Assembly: GCA_963617485.1 (NCBI GenBank)
Contig: CAVEPA010000010.1
Coordinates: forward strand, 1 to 64,000
Direction: 5' to 3'
Source: UBA1757 sp963617485
GTDB taxonomy: Bacteria; Bacteroidota; Bacteroidia; Bacteroidales; UBA1402
DNA: 64,000 nt
Shown here: positions 6,715-16,489 of the stretch, piece by piece
Layout: each line of letters starts with the position of its first letter
Position numbering within the stretch: the stretch's first letter is position 1
Program-made: the position numbers and the translations under genes
Notes under the pieces: generated by a model
Databases searched by the model: none
Told to the model about the DNA's origin: nothing
What the model saw: only the letters and a program-made list of their open reading frames with translations

Positions 6715-8562
6715 ATGTGCGGAATTGTTGGATACATAGGCAAAAGAGATGCCTACAGCGTGTTAATAAAGGGTCTTAAACGTCTGGAATACAGAGGTTA
6801 CGATAGTGCGGGCATCGCCTTGATAACCGACAGCGGACAACTGGCCGTGTACAAGACCAAAGGCAAGGTCGACGACCTGGAAAACTACGCAGCCGACAAA
6901 GATATCAGCGGCAACATCGGTATAGGACACACCCGTTGGGCCACCCACGGCGAACCCAGCACCCGCAATGCCCACCCGCACCTTTCCGCTTCGGGCAATT
7001 TGGCCATCATCCACAACGGCATTATCGAAAACTATACCGGCATCAAGGAGAAACTGCAGGCCAAGGGCGTACGCTTCAGCAGTGACACCGACACCGAAGT
7101 GCTGATTCAGCTTATCGAATACATCCAAACCGAACAACACTGCGACCTGCTCACGGCTGTGCGCCGCGCACTGCGTCAGGTTATCGGTGCCTACGCCATT
7201 GCCGTACTCGACCGCCACAACCCCGACCAGATTATCGCCGCCCGCAAGAGCAGCCCGCTGGTTATCGGCATTGGCAACGACGAGTTCTTTATCGGTTCCG
7301 ACGCTACCCCCATCATCGAATATACCGACAAGATGGTGTACCTCGACGACAAGGACGTGGCCATCATCAACCGCAAGGACAACAGTGTCAGATTTGTCAA
7401 TTTCAACAACCAGGAGCAGACCCACGACATCCAAAAAGTGGATCTCGACCTGGGACAGATAGAAAAAGGCGGCTATCCGCACTTTATGCTCAAGGAAATT
7501 TTCGAGCAGCCTTCTTGCTTGAAGGATTCCATGCGCGGACGCGTGAATGTGGAAGCCAACAATGTGGCGCTGTCGGCCGTCATCGACTACCGCCAGCAAC
7601 TGCTTGAGGCTCAGCGCATCGTTATTGTGGGCTGCGGCACTAGCTGGCACGCGGGCCTTATCGGCAAACATTTGTTCGAGGGCATCTGCAAAGTGCCCAC
7701 CGTGGTGGAATACGCTTCGGAGTTCCGCTACAGCGACCCGGTTATCCATCCCAAGGATATTGTCATTGCCATTTCGCAGTCGGGCGAGACGGCCGACACT
7801 TTGGCGGCCGTCGAGCTGGCCAAGGAGCGCGGCGCCTTTATCTACGGCATCTGCAACTCTATCGGTTCGTCCATTGCACGCGTCGCCCATACGGGTTCGT
7901 ACATCCACGTTGGTCCCGAAATCGGTGTAGCCTCCACCAAAGCCTTCACCGGCCAGGTTACCGTACTTACCATGCTGGCACTGGCCATGGGCAAACTGCG
8001 CGGCACCATCGACGAAGCACACTATATAGAATTGGTCAAGGGGCTGAGCGAGATTCCCGCCAAACAGGAGCAGTTGCTGGCCCAAAGCGACCGCATCCGC
8101 GAAATTTCCAAGACATTCACCTACGCCCACAACTTCCTTTATCTGGGCCGCGGCTACAATTATCCCGTTGCATTGGAGGGTGCCCTTAAACTGAAGGAAA
8201 TCAGCTACATCCATGCCGAAGGCTACCCCGCCGCAGAAATGAAGCACGGCCCCATCGCCCTGATTGACGAGGAAATGCCGGTGGTTTTCATCGCCACGCA
8301 GAACCCCTTGTACGAAAAGCTGATGAGCAATGTGCAGGAAATCAAGGCGCGTCGCGGCCACGTTATCGCTTTGGTGTCCGAAGGCGATGTCACCATGAAG
8401 CAAATGGCCGACGAATATATCGAGATTCCCAAGACGCTCGAGTGTCTGGAGCCGCTGCTCACCACCATTCCTCTACAGCTGCTGGCCTATCATGTAGCCA
8501 TCTGCAAAGGCAAGGACGTAGACCAACCCCGCAATCTAGCCAAGTCGGTTACGGTAGAATAG
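6715..8562 (+). CDS. glmS: Glutamine--fructose-6-phosphate aminotransferase
   Basis: A 615-residue, full-length GlmS that makes glucosamine-6-phosphate for peptidoglycan and lipopolysaccharide. The mature N-terminus starts with the catalytic Cys2 (CGIVGYIG) of the class II glutamine amidotransferase domain, with RGYDSAG and GHTRWATHG. Two SIS sugar-isomerase domains follow: CGTSWHAG with SQSGETADT, and YLGRGYNYPVALEGALKLKEISYIHAEGYPAAE split over the second. The C-terminus ends PRNLAKSVTVE as in the family. It is expressed alone from its own promoter. Confidence 0.98.
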   Translation: MCGIVGYIGKRDAYSVLIKGLKRLEYRGYDSAGIALITDSGQLAVYKTKGKVDDLENYAADKDISGNIGIGHTRWATHGEPSTRNAHPHLSASGNLAIIHNGIIENYTGIKEKLQAKGVRFSSDTDTEVLIQLIEYIQTEQHCDLLTAVRRALRQVIGAYAIAVLDRHNPDQIIAARKSSPLVIGIGNDEFFIGSDATPIIEYTDKMVYLDDKDVAIINRKDNSVRFVNFNNQEQTHDIQKVDLDLGQIEKGGYPHFMLKEIFEQPSCLKDSMRGRVNVEANNVALSAVIDYRQQLLEAQRIVIVGCGTSWHAGLIGKHLFEGICKVPTVVEYASEFRYSDPVIHPKDIVIAISQSGETADTLAAVELAKERGAFIYGICNSIGSSIARVAHTGSYIHVGPEIGVASTKAFTGQVTVLTMLALAMGKLRGTIDEAHYIELVKGLSEIPAKQEQLLAQSDRIREISKTFTYAHNFLYLGRGYNYPVALEGALKLKEISYIHAEGYPAAEMKHGPIALIDEEMPVVFIATQNPLYEKLMSNVQEIKARRGHVIALVSEGDVTMKQMADEYIEIPKTLECLEPLLTTIPLQLLAYHVAICKGKDVDQPRNLAKSVTVE

Positions 8563-8582
8563 TGCATTTTTCCAGCATCCAA

Positions 8583-8669
8583 GTGTGGAAAAATGTAGTA
8601 CAACCCCATTTTTATGTGCGGAAAAATGTATATTTGCACCAGAATAAGGTGCAGAAAAATGTATATTTC
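8583..8669 (+). repeat. Three 33-base-spaced repeats overlapping the DUF4143 gene promoter
   Basis: Units starting at 8583, 8616 and 8649 share GTGnnGAAAAATGTA; the last two also share the following TATTT. An inverted copy of part of the unit (GTGCATTTTTCC) lies at 8563-8574. The middle unit contains TATATTTG (8629-8636), a match to the -7 promoter element, and the last unit ends two bases before the ATG at 8672. The even spacing (about three helical turns) suggests a repeated operator through which the gene, or a partner, is controlled. Confidence 0.7.
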
Positions 8670-8671
8670 GT

Positions 8672-9952
8672 ATGGAAAGGCTTGTACTACAGCAACTTAA
8701 ACAATGGAAAGAAAGCAAAGACAGGAAGCCGCTCGTTATTAACGGAGCCCGACAAGTGGGCAAAACTTGGGTTCTACGTGAATTCGCCAAACGGGAATAT
8801 AAAAAAGAGGCCTACATTGTCTGTCGCAAGAACGAACTTGTGGAGCAAATCTTCAAGAAGGATTTTAACATTGAGAGAATCCTGCTTTCGCTCCGAGCCT
8901 TGACCCGTGTCGACATAACGCCTGGCGACACGCTTGTCATATTGGACGAGGTACAAGAAATACCCGAAGCCATCGAAGCCTTGAAGTACTTTTGCGAACA
9001 AGCCCCCGATTATCATATTGCCGTTGCCGGCTCTTTATTGGGAATTTCGCTCCGCCGGGATATTTCGTACCCCGTAGGCAAGGTCAACGAAATTGACATC
9101 TACCCCATGAGTTACGGAGAGTTCCTTCTTGCCAAGGGCGAAGAACAATCCTACCGTCTCTTGGAAGAGCACAACTTCGATGTCACCAATCTTCTGCACG
9201 AGAAATATGTAGACTTACTCCGGCAATACTACTACGTGGGAGGCATGCCCGAAGCCGTAAAGAAATTTGTCGAAACAGGAGCCCTGCAAGAGGTAAGAAA
9301 AATACAAGAAGACATTCTCAAAGGTTACGAACGCGACTTTTCCAAACACACGTCCAAAGAGCAGGCCGAAAGGATACGCTTGGTTTGGAAAAGCCTTCCT
9401 TCCCAGCTTTTCAAGGATAACAAAAAATTCATATATGGTGCACTTCGGCAAGGAGCCAGAGCCAAGGATTTCGAGATGGCCATCGAATGGCTTATCGACA
9501 GCGGTCTGTTGTACAAAGTGCCGCGTTGCACCAAGCCAGCCTTGCCCCTTGACATTTACGAAGATATCTCGGCATTCAAGCTTTATCTTTTGGACGTAGG
9601 GCTACTGGGGGCTATGGTAAACACCGACCCGACACAAGTACTTATCGGCAACCGGGTGTTCTCGGAATACAAAGGCGGAATGACCGAAGAATATGTGCTG
9701 CAAGAGATGAAAAGCCGCGGCATCCGTCCTATTTATTATCACAAAACCAATGATTCTCGTTTGGAAATCGATTTTCTGATACAGCATCGGGGAAAGCCTC
9801 TCCCCATCGAAGTAAAGGCCGGGGGCAATGTCAGAGCCAATTCTTTGACCACCTTGCTCAGTTCGGACCCCGATTTGCAGGCAGTAAGGTTTTCGATGCT
9901 ACCCTATAAGCAACAGGGCCAGCTACACTGCGTACCGCTTTATGGGATTTAG
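8672..9952 (+). CDS. AAA ATPase with DUF4143 C-terminal domain
   Basis: A 426-residue protein. The N-terminal ATPase has Walker A GARQVGKT at about 24-31 and Walker B LVILDEVQ near 88-95. The C-terminal part carries the DUF4143 pattern (EYVLQEMKSRGI, then the nuclease-like core LEIDFLI with PIEVKAG), as in PD-(D/E)XK-type folds. This is a large family scattered through anaerobes, often in many copies per genome, with no agreed function; defence or mobile roles have been suggested. The gene stands alone behind the triple repeat, and its codon use looks more A-rich than that of glmS, consistent with transfer. Confidence 0.85.
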   Translation: MERLVLQQLKQWKESKDRKPLVINGARQVGKTWVLREFAKREYKKEAYIVCRKNELVEQIFKKDFNIERILLSLRALTRVDITPGDTLVILDEVQEIPEAIEALKYFCEQAPDYHIAVAGSLLGISLRRDISYPVGKVNEIDIYPMSYGEFLLAKGEEQSYRLLEEHNFDVTNLLHEKYVDLLRQYYYVGGMPEAVKKFVETGALQEVRKIQEDILKGYERDFSKHTSKEQAERIRLVWKSLPSQLFKDNKKFIYGALRQGARAKDFEMAIEWLIDSGLLYKVPRCTKPALPLDIYEDISAFKLYLLDVGLLGAMVNTDPTQVLIGNRVFSEYKGGMTEEYVLQEMKSRGIRPIYYHKTNDSRLEIDFLIQHRGKPLPIEVKAGGNVRANSLTTLLSSDPDLQAVRFSMLPYKQQGQLHCVPLYGI

Positions 9953-9962
9953 ATTGATAACC

Positions 9963-10050
9963 ACGATGGCAATGTAAACATGGTTTTATGCTTGAAATTA
10001 TGCTAACTTTGTGGTTATGAAAACGAGATTTTTCCTTACGATGGCAATGT
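9963..10050 (+). promoter_or_regulatory. Promoter of the glycan locus flanked by a 13-base direct repeat
   Basis: TAACTTTG at 10004-10011 is a -7 element five bases before the GH2 ATG at 10017, so the transcript has almost no leader. ACGATGGCAATGT occurs exactly at 9963-9975 and again at 10038-10050, inside the signal peptide codons: 75 bases apart, about seven helical turns. ATAACCAC at 9957-9964 is also the inverted partner of GTGGTTAT at 10011-10018. A looping operator is possible. Confidence 0.5.
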
Positions 10051-13000
10051 GTCTCATGGTGTGGAGCGCAGGCCAAGCCCAGGAGCCCGCGTGGCTCAAT
10101 CCCGGCATCAACCAAGTGAACCGAGAAGCGCGTCGTGCCAACTTTTTCGCCTTCGAGAACATCGACCTGGCACGCCAGGACGACAAAAGCCTTTCTCAGC
10201 GTTATCTGTCGATGGAGGGCATCTGGAAACTGCATTTTGCCTACCACCACAACCAAGCCCCGGAAGATTTCTACCGGCCTGACTTCGACGACAGCCAATG
10301 GGACGATTTTGCACTGCCCGGCCTGTTCGAGCTGAGCGGCTACGGCGACCCCACCTACAAGAACATCGGCTACGCCTTCAGCACTACCTTCAAGCCCGAA
10401 CCGCCCTACATCAGCGAGGAGAACAATTACACCGGTTCGCTGCGCCGCTGTTTCGAGCTGCCAGCCCAGTGGAAAGGCCAGGAAGTGTATTTTCACGTAG
10501 GCTCCGCCACCAGCAACCTGAGTCTTTGGGTGAACGGCAGGTTTGTAGGCTACAGCGAAGACAGCAAAATGGCGGCCGAATTCAACATCAGCCAATACCT
10601 GAAGCCGGGCAAGAACCTTATCGCCATGCAGGTAATGCGCTGGTGCGACGGCACTTATCTGGAAGACCAGGATTTTTGGCGCCTTACCGGCATTGCCCGC
10701 GAAGTATATCTTTATGCGCGTCCCAAGGCCCATATTGCCGACGTCAGCCTACGACAAGACCTTGTCAACAATTATAGCGACGGTCTGCTGGATTGCGAAC
10801 TGAGCCTTGATGGTTGCCGTCAGGCCGATGTGGTCCTGCAGCTTTATGATACTGCCGGACAGTTGGTGGCTCAAGAGGGGGTCAAGGCCAAGGACGGCAA
10901 GTGCCATGCCTCGTTTAGCGTACCCGGAGCGCTGGCTTGGACAGCCGAAACACCGCATCTGTACACGCTTTTCGTCAGTTTGCAGCAGCATGGCAAAACC
11001 TTGGAGGCGCTGCGTCAGCGCGTGGGCTTCCGTCATATCGAGATAAAGGACGCCCAGTTGCTGGTGAACGGACAACCTGTGCTTATCAAGGGTGTCAACC
11101 GGCACGAAATGGATCCGGACGGAGGTTATGTGGTAAGTGTCGAACGCATGATAGAGGATATCCGGATGATGAAGTGCATGAACGTGAATGCCGTGCGTAC
11201 CTGCCATTATCCCGACGACCCGCGCTGGTACAGTCTTTGCGATGAATATGGCTTGTATGTTACGGCCGAAGCCAACATCGAGAGCCACGGCATTGGCTAC
11301 GGAGAAAAGACCTTGGCCAGGAATGAGGCTTACCGCCTGGCCCACATGGAACGCAACCAGGCCAATGTGCTGTCGCTGAAGAACCATCCTTGCATCATTG
11401 TATGGAGTCTGGGCAACGAGGCGGGTTACGGTCCCAATTTCGAGCAGGCCTACGACTGGGTAAAGGCTTACGACAACAGCCGTCCCGTTCAGTATGAGCA
11501 GGCCGGCGCCACGGGCAAGACCGACATTTTCTGCCCTATGTATTACTGGTACGACGATTGCGAAAAATATGCCCAAGGCGACAATCCGCGTCCGCTCATC
11601 CAATGCGAATACAGCCATATGATGGGCAATTCGGGCGGCGGTTTCAAGGAGTATTGGGACTTGGTGCGCCAATATCCCAAATACCAGGGCGGCTACATCT
11701 GGGACTTTGTAGACCAGGCGCTGCGCGACACCAGTCCGTTGACGGGCAAGGAAATTTTCTGCTACGGCGGCGATTACGGCAAATACCCCGCCAGCGATTA
11801 CAACTTCAACTGCAACGGGCTTCTGGCACCCGACCGCCGGTGGAACCCGCATGCTTACGAAGTGCGTTACTATTATCAGGATGTCTGGGTAAGCGATTTG
11901 GGCTTGGAAGAAGGCCGCTTTGAACTCTACAACGAATATTTCTTCCGCAGCCTGGACGATGTGCGCTTGCAGGCCGAAGTGTATGTGCTTGGGCTGGAAG
12001 ACGGCCCGGACGTACAGCTGGTCGAAGTGGAGCTGCCGACGGTGGCACCGCAGCAGCGGCTGGAAGTGAATAGCGCTGCGTTGCAGGCGGCCATTGCCAA
12101 GGCAAAGGCCGCCCACCCCGACAAGGAAATTGTGCTCAACTTTGCCCTGCGCACGGCCAGCGAGTGGCCCTTGCTGGAGCAGGGCCACACGCTGGCCCGC
12201 CAACAGTTTGTCCTGCAGGCTTACACCTTCCCCTCAGCAGCAAGCGCCGAAACACCCGACGGCCAGGGAACGGCATTGTCCGCCCAAGCAGTGACGGTCC
12301 ACGAAAACGTTTCGCATTTCTGCCTGACGGCCAACGGCACCCAAGTGTTCATCGGCAAGAGAACAGGCCTGGTTGACTATCTGGATGTGGACGGTGTGTC
12401 CATGCTCCAATTCCGCACCTCCATCAGACCGGAGTTCTGGCGCGCTCCCACCGACAACGACTACGGGGCCGGCCTGCAACAGCAGTTCTCGGCCTGGAAA
12501 GAGCCCAAGATGCAACTGAAGTCGGTCCGTCAGACGGATTCCGGCTGCGTAACAGCCGTCTTCGAGATGCCGGGCGTGCAGGCCGGCCTGCAGCTCGCCT
12601 ATGCCCTACGGGCCGACGGCTCGCTGCTCATCAACGAGAAACTCACCACCACACCTGGTGCCGAAGTCAAGCCGATGTTCCGTTTCGGCATGCAACTGCT
12701 TATGCCGCAAGCCTACGATAGCCTGTACTACTACGCACGCGGCCCGGAGGAAAACTACGCCGACCGCAAGAGCAGCGCCTTCATAGGCGAATACAGCAGC
12801 AGCGTGGACGGGCAGTACTATCCTTACGTGCGTCCACAGGAAAGCGGCAACCATTGCGATGTGCGCAGCTTTAAGGTTCTCAACCGAGAGACGGGCCAAG
12901 GCCTAGGCTTCTACAGTACCGGTGCCATGGAATGCAGCGCGCTGCCCTATTTGGTCGAAGACTTGGATGCGGGCAGCCGCAAAGAACATGCTTGGGGCCA

Positions 13001-13163
13001 GCACAGCGGCGACCTCAGTCCACGACCGTTCACGCAGGTTCACATCCAGCAGCGTCAGCAGGGAGTGGGCGGTGTGAATGCCTGGGGTGCGCGCCCGCTC
13101 AAAGCGTATATGCTGCCTTATGGCGACATGGACTTCAGTTTCATTATCAAGCCACTGCGTTAG
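10017..13163 (+). CDS. GH2 beta-galactosidase (LacZ type), secreted
   Basis: A 1,048-residue enzyme starting at ATG 10017; the frame also opens at a GTG two codons earlier that lies in the promoter. The signal peptide MKTRFFLTMAMCLMVWSAGQAQ points to export to the periplasm or beyond. The order is sugar-binding domain, immunoglobulin-like domain, TIM barrel and small-chain domain, as in LacZ. Acid/base Glu468 lies in VWSLGNEAGYG and nucleophile Glu531 in IQCEYSHMMGN. It removes terminal beta-galactose. As first gene before susCD it probably trims side chains of the imported glycan. Confidence 0.93.
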   Translation: MKTRFFLTMAMCLMVWSAGQAQEPAWLNPGINQVNREARRANFFAFENIDLARQDDKSLSQRYLSMEGIWKLHFAYHHNQAPEDFYRPDFDDSQWDDFALPGLFELSGYGDPTYKNIGYAFSTTFKPEPPYISEENNYTGSLRRCFELPAQWKGQEVYFHVGSATSNLSLWVNGRFVGYSEDSKMAAEFNISQYLKPGKNLIAMQVMRWCDGTYLEDQDFWRLTGIAREVYLYARPKAHIADVSLRQDLVNNYSDGLLDCELSLDGCRQADVVLQLYDTAGQLVAQEGVKAKDGKCHASFSVPGALAWTAETPHLYTLFVSLQQHGKTLEALRQRVGFRHIEIKDAQLLVNGQPVLIKGVNRHEMDPDGGYVVSVERMIEDIRMMKCMNVNAVRTCHYPDDPRWYSLCDEYGLYVTAEANIESHGIGYGEKTLARNEAYRLAHMERNQANVLSLKNHPCIIVWSLGNEAGYGPNFEQAYDWVKAYDNSRPVQYEQAGATGKTDIFCPMYYWYDDCEKYAQGDNPRPLIQCEYSHMMGNSGGGFKEYWDLVRQYPKYQGGYIWDFVDQALRDTSPLTGKEIFCYGGDYGKYPASDYNFNCNGLLAPDRRWNPHAYEVRYYYQDVWVSDLGLEEGRFELYNEYFFRSLDDVRLQAEVYVLGLEDGPDVQLVEVELPTVAPQQRLEVNSAALQAAIAKAKAAHPDKEIVLNFALRTASEWPLLEQGHTLARQQFVLQAYTFPSAASAETPDGQGTALSAQAVTVHENVSHFCLTANGTQVFIGKRTGLVDYLDVDGVSMLQFRTSIRPEFWRAPTDNDYGAGLQQQFSAWKEPKMQLKSVRQTDSGCVTAVFEMPGVQAGLQLAYALRADGSLLINEKLTTTPGAEVKPMFRFGMQLLMPQAYDSLYYYARGPEENYADRKSSAFIGEYSSSVDGQYYPYVRPQESGNHCDVRSFKVLNRETGQGLGFYSTGAMECSALPYLVEDLDAGSRKEHAWGQHSGDLSPRPFTQVHIQQRQQGVGGVNAWGARPLKAYMLPYGDMDFSFIIKPLR

Positions 13164-13263
13164 AAGCCACTCAAAAAAAATCCCTAGCATCATTTTGGGC
13201 TTTTAGATTTTTTATCATAAATTGGGGGCTTCAAGTGGGATATCAAAAACAATACACACTGTT

Positions 13264-16200
13264 ATGGCAAAATTGAATATCAAGGCATTGGCCATTTCAC
13301 TGCTGCTGATGGCTTCGGGTCCGCTATTGGCCCAGAGTACAAGCCCGGTGAGTGGCGTGGTAACCGATGAAAACGGCGATCCCGTCATTGGCGCACAGGT
13401 AATCGTACAAGGCACCACCACCGGTACCCTTACCGACGTCGATGGCCGGTTCAGTCTGAAAGATGTAGAACCCGGTCACACTATCATCATCAAGTACCTT
13501 GGCATGGAAACCCAAAGCGCCAAGGCCGGCCATAACATGAAGATAAGCATGCGCGAGCAAGACCAGGAGCTCGATGAGGTGATGGTCGTAGCCTTCGGCG
13601 AACAGAAAAAATCGTCGTTTACCGGTTCGGCCGGCGTGGTGAGCACCGAGAAGATTGCCATGCGTCAAGTAACCACCGTGGTAGATGCCTTGGACGGCCA
13701 GGTAGCCGGTGTGCAGATGGTCAAGACTTCGGGCGACCCTACAGCTGCGCCCACCATTCATGTGCGCGGTATCAGTTCTATCTCGGCCGGTCAGGAGCCG
13801 CTTATCGTGGTGGACGGTTCGCCTTACTACGGTGCCTGGAGCGACATCAATCCCGCCGATGTTGCCTCGATGACAGTGCTTAAGGACGCGGCTTCCAACG
13901 CGCTTTACGGCGCACGCGGTGCCAACGGTGTCATCATGATTACCACCAAGCGTCCGCAGCAGGGTCGCACCGTGGGTAGTGTCGATGCCAAATGGGGTGT
14001 CAACAGCCGCGCCTCGGAAACTTACGATGTGATAACCGACCCGGGCCAATACTACGAGTTGTTCTACAAGTCTCTCTACAATTACAATGTAAACACTCTT
14101 GGTCTGACTCCCACGCAGGCGCACCTGCAGGCCAACGAAAAGATGGCAGCTACCGTGGCCGATGGAGGTCTTGGCTATGAATGTTTCACTTATCCGCAGA
14201 ACGAATTCCTTATCGGCAGCAACGGCAAGCTGAACCCGCATGCCACACTGGGCCGCAAATACACCGGCAGCGATGGCCAGGAATACACCGTCTTGCCCGA
14301 CAACTGGGTGGACGAGGCCTACCGCCAGACCTTGCGTCAGGAATACAACGCCAACATCAACGGTGGCAACGAAAGCACACAGTTCTATGCTTCGCTGGGT
14401 TACCTCAGCGACCCGGGCATTGCCTACGGATCGGCCTACGAACGTTACACGGCCCGTCTGAAAGCCACGCACAAAGCCAACCAGTGGCTCAAGACCGGCG
14501 GCAACGTCAACTACGTGCACTCCACCACCGACTACGCCTCCACCTCGAGCGGCACCAGCACCTTCTACATCGTCAACCGCATAGCCCCTATCTATCCCGT
14601 CTATGTGCGCGACGGCCAGGGCAATATCATGTACGATGCCAACGGCAAGATGTACGACTATGGCGACAGCAACATTGCCGATTTGAAACGTCCCGTTCTG
14701 TCTTCGCAGAACCCGCTCAAGGACGACCAGCTGCAGACCAACCAAAGCATCAGCAACTCCATCTACCTGAACGGTTTTGCCGAGATTACGCCTATTTGGG
14801 TTGAGGGTCTGAAAATAACGCTCAACGGTACAGTGAGCGACTACGAATTCCGCAACACGCAAACCGAACAGCCTTTCTACGGCTGGGGCTATATGAACCA
14901 TCCCACCGGCATGCTGTCGAAATACCACTATCGTTATTATACGGTAAACTTCCAGCAATTGGTCAACTACGTCCGCAGTTTCGGCAAACACAACATGACG
15001 CTGTTGCTCGGTCACGAGAACTATCGCCAGACCGATGAATATGTGGGCGGCAGCCGTGAGAACATGTTCTCGTACTACACTAACCACGAACTATCGGGTA
15101 CTGTCAAGGACATCAGCATTTGGTCGAGTCAAACGCGCTACAACACCGAAGGTTATTTCTTCCGCGGCATGTACGACTACGACGGCACTTATTTCGGGCA
15201 GCTATCGTACCGCCGCGATGCTTCCTCGCGTTTTCATCCCGACCATCGCTGGGGCAATTTCTACTCTTTGGGAGGTGCCTGGATTATCACCCGTGAAAGC
15301 TGGATGCAGGATGCCACTTGGTGGCTCAACGAACTGAAGCTCAAGTCGTCGTTCGGTCAGCAGGGCAACGACGAAATTGGCGACTACCGCTATATGGACA
15401 CCTATACCATCGAAAACTCCAACGGTGTGCTGGGCCTTACGCTGAGCAATGTGGGCAACCCCAATATCACTTGGGAAACCAATACCAACATGAATGTGGG
15501 TGTTGAATTCCAGCTATACCAGCATCGTCTGCGCGGCGGTCTGGAATATTTCTACCGCAAGACTACCGATATGCTCAGTTTTGTCAGCGTTCCGCTCTCG
15601 CTGGGTTACGCGGGCTATTATTCGAATGTGGGTGATATGATCAACCACGGCGTCGAACTCGACTTGGCTTTCGATGCTGTCAAGAACCAGAACTTCGTGT
15701 GGACGTTCAACTTGAATGCCACGCATTACCGCAACGAAATCACTTATTTGTACGAGGGCAACAAAACCAGCACGCTGGACGGACATCCCGGTTATGCCAG
15801 CACCACCAAGTTCTACGGCGAAGGCCTACCCATCTACACTTGGCGTCTGAAGCGCTATGCCGGTGTGGCCAATGACGGACAGTCGCTCTGGTACAAGACG
15901 GCCGAAGACGGCACGCTGGGCACCACCTCCGATTGGGCTGAAGCCAGCTACTATGCCTGCGGCGCTCCGCACCCCGACCTTTACGGCGGTTTCGGCAGCA
16001 CGCTCTCATACAAGAACTTCGACCTTGCCATCAACTTCGCTTACTCTATCGGCGGCAAGGTCTACGACAGCAATTACCAGTCGCTTATGGGTTCGACCTC
16101 TACCGGCACGCTGGGCCAGGGCTTCCACCGCGACCTGCTCAATGCCTGGACACCCGACAACGCCCAAAGCAACATTCCGCGCTGGCAGTACAACGACACT

Positions 16201-16464
16201 TATACCAACTACACCTCCGACCGCTTCCTTACCAATGGCAGCTATCTGAGCCTGCAGAGCATCAGTTTGGGCTACACGATGCCCAAGAAATGGGCCACAG
16301 CGCTGGGCTTGACCAAAATCAAGGTGTACGCCGCTGCCGACAACATCTACCTATGGACCATGCGCAAGGGTCTTGACCCGCGCACCAGTTTCACGGGCAA
16401 TCCCTCTACCGAGCAATACTCGTTTGTCCGCACCATTTCGGGCGGTCTGACCCTGCAGTTCTAA
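13264..16464 (+). CDS. SusC/RagA-type TonB-dependent outer-membrane transporter
   Basis: A 1,066-residue protein from ATG 13264 with signal peptide MAKLNIKALAISLLLMASG. The N-terminal carboxypeptidase-like domain (VSGVVTDENGDPVIGAQV, about residues 30-110) leads to the plug with VRGISSISAGQEPLIVVDG and the SusC signature NALYGARGANGVIMITT. A 22-strand barrel follows and ends SGGLTLQF. It pulls oligosaccharides across the outer membrane with the SusD partner encoded 25 bases downstream. The 100-base gap after the GH2 gene has no good promoter, so the two are probably co-transcribed. Confidence 0.96.
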   Translation: MAKLNIKALAISLLLMASGPLLAQSTSPVSGVVTDENGDPVIGAQVIVQGTTTGTLTDVDGRFSLKDVEPGHTIIIKYLGMETQSAKAGHNMKISMREQDQELDEVMVVAFGEQKKSSFTGSAGVVSTEKIAMRQVTTVVDALDGQVAGVQMVKTSGDPTAAPTIHVRGISSISAGQEPLIVVDGSPYYGAWSDINPADVASMTVLKDAASNALYGARGANGVIMITTKRPQQGRTVGSVDAKWGVNSRASETYDVITDPGQYYELFYKSLYNYNVNTLGLTPTQAHLQANEKMAATVADGGLGYECFTYPQNEFLIGSNGKLNPHATLGRKYTGSDGQEYTVLPDNWVDEAYRQTLRQEYNANINGGNESTQFYASLGYLSDPGIAYGSAYERYTARLKATHKANQWLKTGGNVNYVHSTTDYASTSSGTSTFYIVNRIAPIYPVYVRDGQGNIMYDANGKMYDYGDSNIADLKRPVLSSQNPLKDDQLQTNQSISNSIYLNGFAEITPIWVEGLKITLNGTVSDYEFRNTQTEQPFYGWGYMNHPTGMLSKYHYRYYTVNFQQLVNYVRSFGKHNMTLLLGHENYRQTDEYVGGSRENMFSYYTNHELSGTVKDISIWSSQTRYNTEGYFFRGMYDYDGTYFGQLSYRRDASSRFHPDHRWGNFYSLGGAWIITRESWMQDATWWLNELKLKSSFGQQGNDEIGDYRYMDTYTIENSNGVLGLTLSNVGNPNITWETNTNMNVGVEFQLYQHRLRGGLEYFYRKTTDMLSFVSVPLSLGYAGYYSNVGDMINHGVELDLAFDAVKNQNFVWTFNLNATHYRNEITYLYEGNKTSTLDGHPGYASTTKFYGEGLPIYTWRLKRYAGVANDGQSLWYKTAEDGTLGTTSDWAEASYYACGAPHPDLYGGFGSTLSYKNFDLAINFAYSIGGKVYDSNYQSLMGSTSTGTLGQGFHRDLLNAWTPDNAQSNIPRWQYNDTYTNYTSDRFLTNGSYLSLQSISLGYTMPKKWATALGLTKIKVYAAADNIYLWTMRKGLDPRTSFTGNPSTEQYSFVRTISGGLTLQF

Positions 16465-16489
16465 ACATTAACCCTAAGGACACGACAAG

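Noticed and set aside
6763..8403. A 546-codon frame antisense to glmS
   Set aside because: Shadow of a strongly conserved gene; no promoter, no family motif.
8583..8669. Triple repeat as a plasmid iteron origin or CRISPR array
   Set aside because: There is no Rep or cas gene, spacers are short and not unique, and a promoter element lies within the repeats.
12577..12592. Sixteen-base perfect palindrome in the GH2 gene
   Set aside because: No loop, so it does not form the same hairpin type; a GC-rich codon coincidence is plausible.
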